Shown: positions 58,301-64,000 of the stretch, piece by piece
How positions within the stretch are numbered: position 1 is the stretch's first letter
Layout: each line of letters starts with the position of its first letter
Assembly: GCA_030562195.1 (NCBI GenBank)
Contig: JAUJPP010000006.1
Span: 2,666,001 to 2,730,000, forward strand
Length of the DNA stretch: 64,000 nucleotides
DNA from: Nipponacmea schrenckii
Lineage: Eukaryota > Mollusca > Gastropoda > Lottiidae
Direction of reading: 5' to 3'
Program-made: the position numbers and the translations under genes
Notes under the pieces: generated by a model
The model's input: the letters and a program-made list of their open reading frames with translations, nothing else
What the model was told of the DNA's origin: nothing
Database searches by the model: none

Positions 58301-60561
58301 TTAACCAAAACCATTACAATATATAGGTCTGCATTATATCATATTTATAAATATACAAATATTGTAATTGTGGACCTAAACCCAAATTGGTATTTACCCA
58401 ATGTTCTGAACTGTAGCCAAACACTGTATAAGACAGGGAGGTTAAGTTTCAATTAAAATTTGGTTTGCGCTGCTGATTGCTATCCTCTGCCTTCGTGAAT
58501 TGAAGGGTGCGTGATCAAACAGTTCTCATTACGATTTATTCTTCTTGATTCTTCCATTCTTAGTTCAACTGATTAAAATATCACAGTGTTTTCTGATCGT
58601 GAAACTGTATTTATTTCGTATTAACTGCACACTTTGATTTCTGGAGAGTGAATTAAAGTAAAATGTTAGTCTTTTGTATTCTGTTAGCGTGTACATTAAC
58701 TTGACATTTCATCACAGCTTGATCATTGTCTGTTAAAATCAAGATTTTACTGACAAACTTTTTCAAAAGTGAAAATCTTTCTTTGTTTATTAGATTTCAT
58801 TGTTAAATTTTAATGTCAGTTCTGTGCCGTCTGTAGCTGTTCTAATGGATAGCGACGTGTTAATTGAAACTGAACTCAGATGAAAAGATGTTTGAGTATT
58901 GTTTGAGGTTTCCGAGTCGGAGAACATCAGGATGCTAAACCGGAAATTCTGTTGACTTGAAGGCTGTAATGATTGGGGTGGTTATTTACGAGTAAATGAA
59001 AGCTTTTAACCTGACATTGATTAGGTCTACAGAATAATAGTAGAGAATTATATTAACATGACAACTTTCTCTTTAAAAAAAACATCACTCTCATTGCAGA
59101 CTGAAGGTGCCAATTAACGGATTTGTTAATCAATGTAAGCAGCCTACATATTTTTAGAATTGACAAACTAGTCATTTCGATAACGGTCTATAAAATCTCA
59201 AATTAAAAGTAAATGGTACTCTTTATTGAACGTAAATTCTTCAGGAATAATATTTAATTTGTCAGCAGAATATAATGAAAAGGTTTCAACGCCCTAAACC
59301 TAATAGGTTAATATCAATGTTTTAGATGATGTATTGGTTTATCTACCTTTGAAAGAACTCCCAGCTTCTCGACTTTTATTAAACGACAATAAAACATGTA
59401 GTTTGATCTGCGTGATAACGATAAGAGAATACTTATTGAAACGTAGCATACACCATAGTTGTAATCCATAATGACCTACTATAAGAAAACACTTGTTACA
59501 TTCTGTCATCAAACGTCATTCACTGATTAAAGAAAACTTTCCTTCTTACAGACTGACGTTGAATCGGTTACCCCCCTTATATTAAACTGTTTTGTACACG
59601 ATGCTTAATATCAATTTAATAACGTTATTTAGTCTTAGTGAAGCCATTGACAGTTAGAAATCGAAACCTTGCAGCCTGTTACTATTGGTTTTACAAACAT
59701 TCTCTCCTACTTGAACCATGCCATTGACCGTTTGTGCTGGTCGAATTCGTTGCAGAATACAAAAAAAAAAGAGATTAGCATTTCATTTCGAATGCTCGAT
59801 ACAACGGAGTTACCTGAATACAACACAACTTTAGTACCACACAAATTAGTTTTTGTGGTGCAATGAGATATAACGTGTTCGGTCGGTGGTATCCGAATTA
59901 TGGTCTTATCTTATAGAAAAATCATGAAATATAATATATTATTAATAATTAATTGTTGGTCATGCATTCGGCACATTTAATTTGAGAAGAATCTGAATTT
60001 CAGGTCTAAAAGACTAAAAGAGAAAGAGACAAATAGTCTGTATAGTAGATTCACTCGACCTTTGTTAAGATAAAAGTCAATAATTTGCTGGCCATATCAA
60101 CATGAAGGGTTTAAAGCTTCATCTCTTTATTCGTCATTAGAGATTAATAAAGGTAATTACTAGAGAAACCTCTCATCTCTTTCAAATGAAGTCGTAAAAG
60201 TTAAAGATCGTCCAAGTTTCGTATTTAATGGCATTAACTAGAAAGTAAGCCGTAGTTTCACATCTAATGGCCGACTAAATCTGTAATGACTGTTTCATTA
60301 AGCATGAAGTAAAGCGAGAAATCATCTAGAGGAAATAGCCGCGAGTCAAATGGACATCATCCGGTGTTAGAATTAGCAAACATTATGAGAGTTAAGTCCC
60401 TTGGAGGGTTTAAGGCTATTTTATCATGATACTTTATAAATCTGTCGAGCACACATCCTTTTCATCAGACGTCGTTAAGTTGTGTTTTTAAATACCCTCA
60501 TTTCTAAGATTGCTTGCAGGATAATGACTGGGGTATTATAGGTAGGTTTTGATTCGAGACA
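55369..60561. other. Intergenic AT-rich unique sequence, 5.2 kb
   Basis: No gene or mobile element recognised. A YY1 consensus lies at 57231-57243. Frames of 60-71 codons (55628-55816 minus, 55973-56158 plus, 56736-56951 minus, 59669-59866 plus) are of chance length and show no known motifs. Confidence 0.5.
57231..57243 (+). promoter_or_regulatory. YY1-like motif
   Basis: CCAAGATGGCGGC is a full match to the YY1 consensus on the plus strand. No open frame begins nearby in a convincing way, so a promoter is only a possibility. Confidence 0.3.
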
Positions 60562-62895
60562 TATAATATGACTCGGTTAGCATAATATAACTAGGGTAGT
60601 TTAATGTGAATAAGGTAGTATAATATAACTAGGGTAGTATAATATAACTAGGGTAGTATAATATAACTAGGGTAGTATTTAAAATAACTAGGGTAGTATA
60701 ATATAACTAGGGTAGTATAATATAACTAGGGTAGTATAATATAACTAGGGTAGTATAATATAACTAGGGTAGTATAATATAACAAGGGTAGTATAATATA
60801 ACTAGGGTAGTATAATATAACTAGGGTAGTATAATATAACTAGGGTAGTATAATATAACTAGGGTAGTATAATATAACTAGGGTAGTATAATATAACTAG
60901 GGTAGTATAATATAACTAGGGTAGTATAATATAACTAGGGTAGTATAATATGACTAGGGTAGTATAATATAACTAGGGTAGTATAATATAACTAGGGTAG
61001 TATAATATAACTAGGGTAGTATAATATAACTAGGGTAGTATAATATAACAAGGGTAGTATAATATAACTAGGGTAGTATAATATAACTAGGGTAGTATAA
61101 TATAACTAGGGTAGTATAATATAACTAGGGTAGTATAATATAACTAGGGTAGTATAATATAACAAGGGTAGTATAATATAACAAGGGTAGTATAATATAA
61201 CTAAGGGTAGTATAATATAACAAGGGTAGTATAATATAACTAGGGTAGTATAATATAACAAGGGTAGTATAATATAACTAGGGTAGTATAATATAACAAG
61301 GGTAGTATAATATAACTAGGGAGTATAATATAACTAGGGTGTATAATATAACTAGGGTAGTATAATATAACAAGGGTAGTATAATATAACTAGGGTAGTA
61401 TAATATAACTAGGGTAGTATAATATAACTAGGGTAGTATAATATAACTAGGGTAGTATAATATAACTAGGGTAGTATAATATAACTAGGGTATTATAATA
61501 TAACTAGGGAGTATAATATAGCTTAGGGTAGTATAATATAACTAGGGTAGTATAATATAACTAGGGTAGTATAATATAACTAAGGGCAGTAGTATATAGT
61601 AGGGTAGTATAATATACTAGGGTAGTATAATATAACTAGGGTAGTATAATATAACTAGGGTAGTATAATATAACTAGGGTAGTATAATATAACTAGGGTA
61701 GTATAATATAACTAGGGTAGTATAATATAACTAGGGTAGTATAATATAACTAGGGTAGTATAATATAACTAGGGTAGTATAATATAACTAGGGTAGTATA
61801 ATATAACTAGGGTAGTATAATATAACTAGGGTAGTATAATATAACTAGGGTAGTATAATATAACTAGGGTAGTATAATATAACTAGGGTAGTATAATATA
61901 ACTAGGGTAGTATAATATAACTAGGGTAGTATAATATAACTAGGGTAGTATAATATAACTAGGGTAGTATAATATAACTAGGGTAGTATAATATAACTAG
62001 GGTAGTATAATATAACTAGGGTAGTATAATATAACTAGGGTAGTATAATATAACTAGGGTAGTATAATATAACTAGGGTAGTATAATATAACTAGGGTAG
62101 TATAATATAACTAGGGTAGTATAATATAACAAGGGTAGTATAATATAACTAGGGTAGTATAATATAACTAGGGTAGTATAATATAACTAGGTAGTATAAT
62201 ATAACTAGGGTAGTATAATATAACTAGGGTTGTATAATATAACTAGGGTAGTATAATATAACTAGGGTAGTATAATATAACTAGGGTAGTATAATATAAC
62301 TAGGGTAGTATAATATAACTAGGGTAGTATAATATAACTAGGGAAGTATAATATAACTAGGGTAGTATAATATAACATAGGGTAGTATAATATAACTAGG
62401 GTAGTATAATATAACTAGGGTAGTATAATATAACTAGGGTAGTATAATATAACTAGGGTAGTATAATATAACTAGGTAGTATAATATAACTAGGGTAGTA
62501 TAATATAACTAGGGTAGTATAATATAACTAGGGTAGTATAATATAACTAGGGTAGTATAATATAACTAGGGTAGTATAATATAACTAGGGTAGTATAATA
62601 TAACATAGGGTAGTATAATATAACAAGGGTAGTATAATATAACTAGGGTAGTATAATATAACTAGGGTAGTATAATATAACTAGGGTAGTATAATATAAC
62701 TAGGGTAGTATAATATAACAAGGGTAGTATAATATAACTAGGGTAGTATAATATAACTAGGGTAGTATAATATAACTAGGGTAGTATAATATAACTAGGG
62801 TAGTATAATATAACTAGGGTAGTATAATATAACTAGGGTAGTATAATATGACTAGGGTAATATAATATGACTCTGGTTGTGTAACATGACTCGGC
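60562..62895. repeat. 19-bp satellite array, about 120 copies
   Basis: The unit is TAGTATAATATAACTAGGG (19 bp), extremely uniform. The commonest variant is AACAAGGG, and a few copies have one-base losses (ACTAGGTAG, GGGAGTATAA). Outermost units on both sides change to ATATGACTCGG-like sequence. The odd period and in-frame stops exclude coding. Confidence 0.97.
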
Positions 62896-63687
62896 TTCCT
62901 TCTTATTATATTTATATATATTTAGTTTTATCTTGTTAATATTCATCTTCCTGCTTGATAACGACAAGAGGACACTTTTTATTGTTATTCCACAAAACTT
63001 AGTATTATTATATATCGTTTTAATGATTTATGGCACACAAATTTATTTATTATTTTGTATATTTGGCTTTCTTTTGTATTATTATATACTTATTTACCTA
63101 AAATAATGAATGTGAATAAATAAATAAATGTTGTGAATATCCCTTAGTTTTCTGTTAATACAACAGTACCTGATATATATATATATATAATATAGTAGTA
63201 TATTGGTATAACCAATAGAATTACACACAGCAAGATAATCTGTTGGTTTAGACTGCGGTAGAATAAATAGTAATTAAAACTATACAAGGAATTTGCCAAT
63301 ATATTTTATTGTGTTGTCATGCTTACTTTGCCAAATCATTGATATTGATTTTCAAGTTCATTTCAAAATAAATATAAATATTATAACGAGGTGTACAGAT
63401 TATTTTCATTCGTTCTCTAAAAACTACAAAAGTTGACATTTGGCACATTATGACAATAATTATGATGTAAATTTGGGACTAATAATATGCATGTAGTTAT
63501 TCAAACATTTTCCCGCAATATTCTATTTGGAAGAATGTAATTGGTCGTGAAGTAAATTGTCTACCAATCAAAATTAATGACGAGAATATAGGATTGGGAA
63601 AGAAACGGTAAGGTATTGATAATACATGTATCCTATCGTTGCTAAAGAAACAAGATTCAAATCTGAACATAACAGTAATTAGTCAAA
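62896..63687. other. AT-rich spacer with a TA microsatellite
   Basis: Contains an AT dinucleotide run at about 63172-63190 and AAATAAATAAATAAATG near 63115-63130. Nothing else recognised. Confidence 0.55.
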
Positions 63688-64000
63688 AGTTAAAATATAT
63701 AGTAATTGAATACAAGTTAAACTTTATTGTATTCTAGTGTAAAAATAAACAGTTAAAATATATAGTAATTGAATACAAGTTAAACTTTATGGTATTCTAG
63801 TGTAAAAATAAACAGTTAAAATATATAGTAATTGAATACAAGTTAAACTTTATTGTATTCTTGTGTAAAAATAAACAGTTAAAATATATAGTAATTGAAT
63901 ACAAGTTAAACTTTATTGTATTCTAGTGTAAAAATAAACAGTTAAAATATATAGTAATTGAATACAAGTTAAACTTTATTGTATTCTTGTGTAAAAATAA
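63688..64000. repeat. 63-bp tandem repeat, about 5 copies, truncated by window edge
   Basis: The unit starts AGTTAAAATATATAGTAATT and ends AGTGTAAAAATAAAC; measured spacing is 63 bp. Within each unit GAATACA and TGTATTC are exact inverted arms around a 13-base loop. Copies differ only at one or two sites (TTGTATTC/TGGTATTC, CTAGTG/CTTGTG). The array continues past the window. Confidence 0.95.

Overview
The window looks like AT-rich nuclear DNA from an invertebrate animal. The one confident host gene is a two-exon homeobox gene of the HMX/NKX5 family. Around it lie many unrelated satellite and minisatellite arrays, a PIF/Harbinger DNA-transposon relic and a tRNA-derived short repeat. This fits a lophotrochozoan genome, most likely a mollusc; that placement is inferred from overall character and not from any diagnostic sequence.

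Layout. 1-1318: 53-bp satellite running in from the left edge. 4039-9537: about 148 copies of a 37-bp satellite, headed on the left by one inverted unit. 9538-17182: unique AT-rich DNA. 17183-18213: 21-bp array. 21099-26567 (minus strand): Hmx, with exon 1 at 26276-26567, a 4.55-kb intron holding a tRNA-like element at 24773-25038, and exon 2 at 21099-21724 with the homeodomain. 27015-27135: probable Hmx promoter motifs. 29291-30064: 76-bp array. 31166-32075: Harbinger element with remnants of both of its proteins. 32451-35222: 27-bp satellite with higher-order structure. 35223-41843: unique DNA. 41844-42500: 19-bp array. 44335-44470: 17-bp array. 45166-46411: G-poor 28-bp array with telomere-like words. 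47241-47760: 37-bp array of another family, passing through a disordered zone (47761-48480) into a 30-bp satellite (48481-54128, about 188 copies). 54970-55368: 71-bp array. 60562-62895: 19-bp satellite of about 120 copies. 63688-64000: 63-bp array running off the right edge.

Together the tandem arrays cover roughly 23 kb, more than a third of the window. Most long open frames here are artefacts of satellites whose period is a multiple of three (21, 27 and 30 bp). Functionally the window is one developmental transcription-factor gene in a gene-poor, satellite-rich stretch. No operon-like or defence-like gene system is visible. The points most worth checking are a motif shared by three separate satellites, higher-order repeats, an inverted array end, the composite tRNA-like element, and an array of NK-type binding-site cores close to Hmx.
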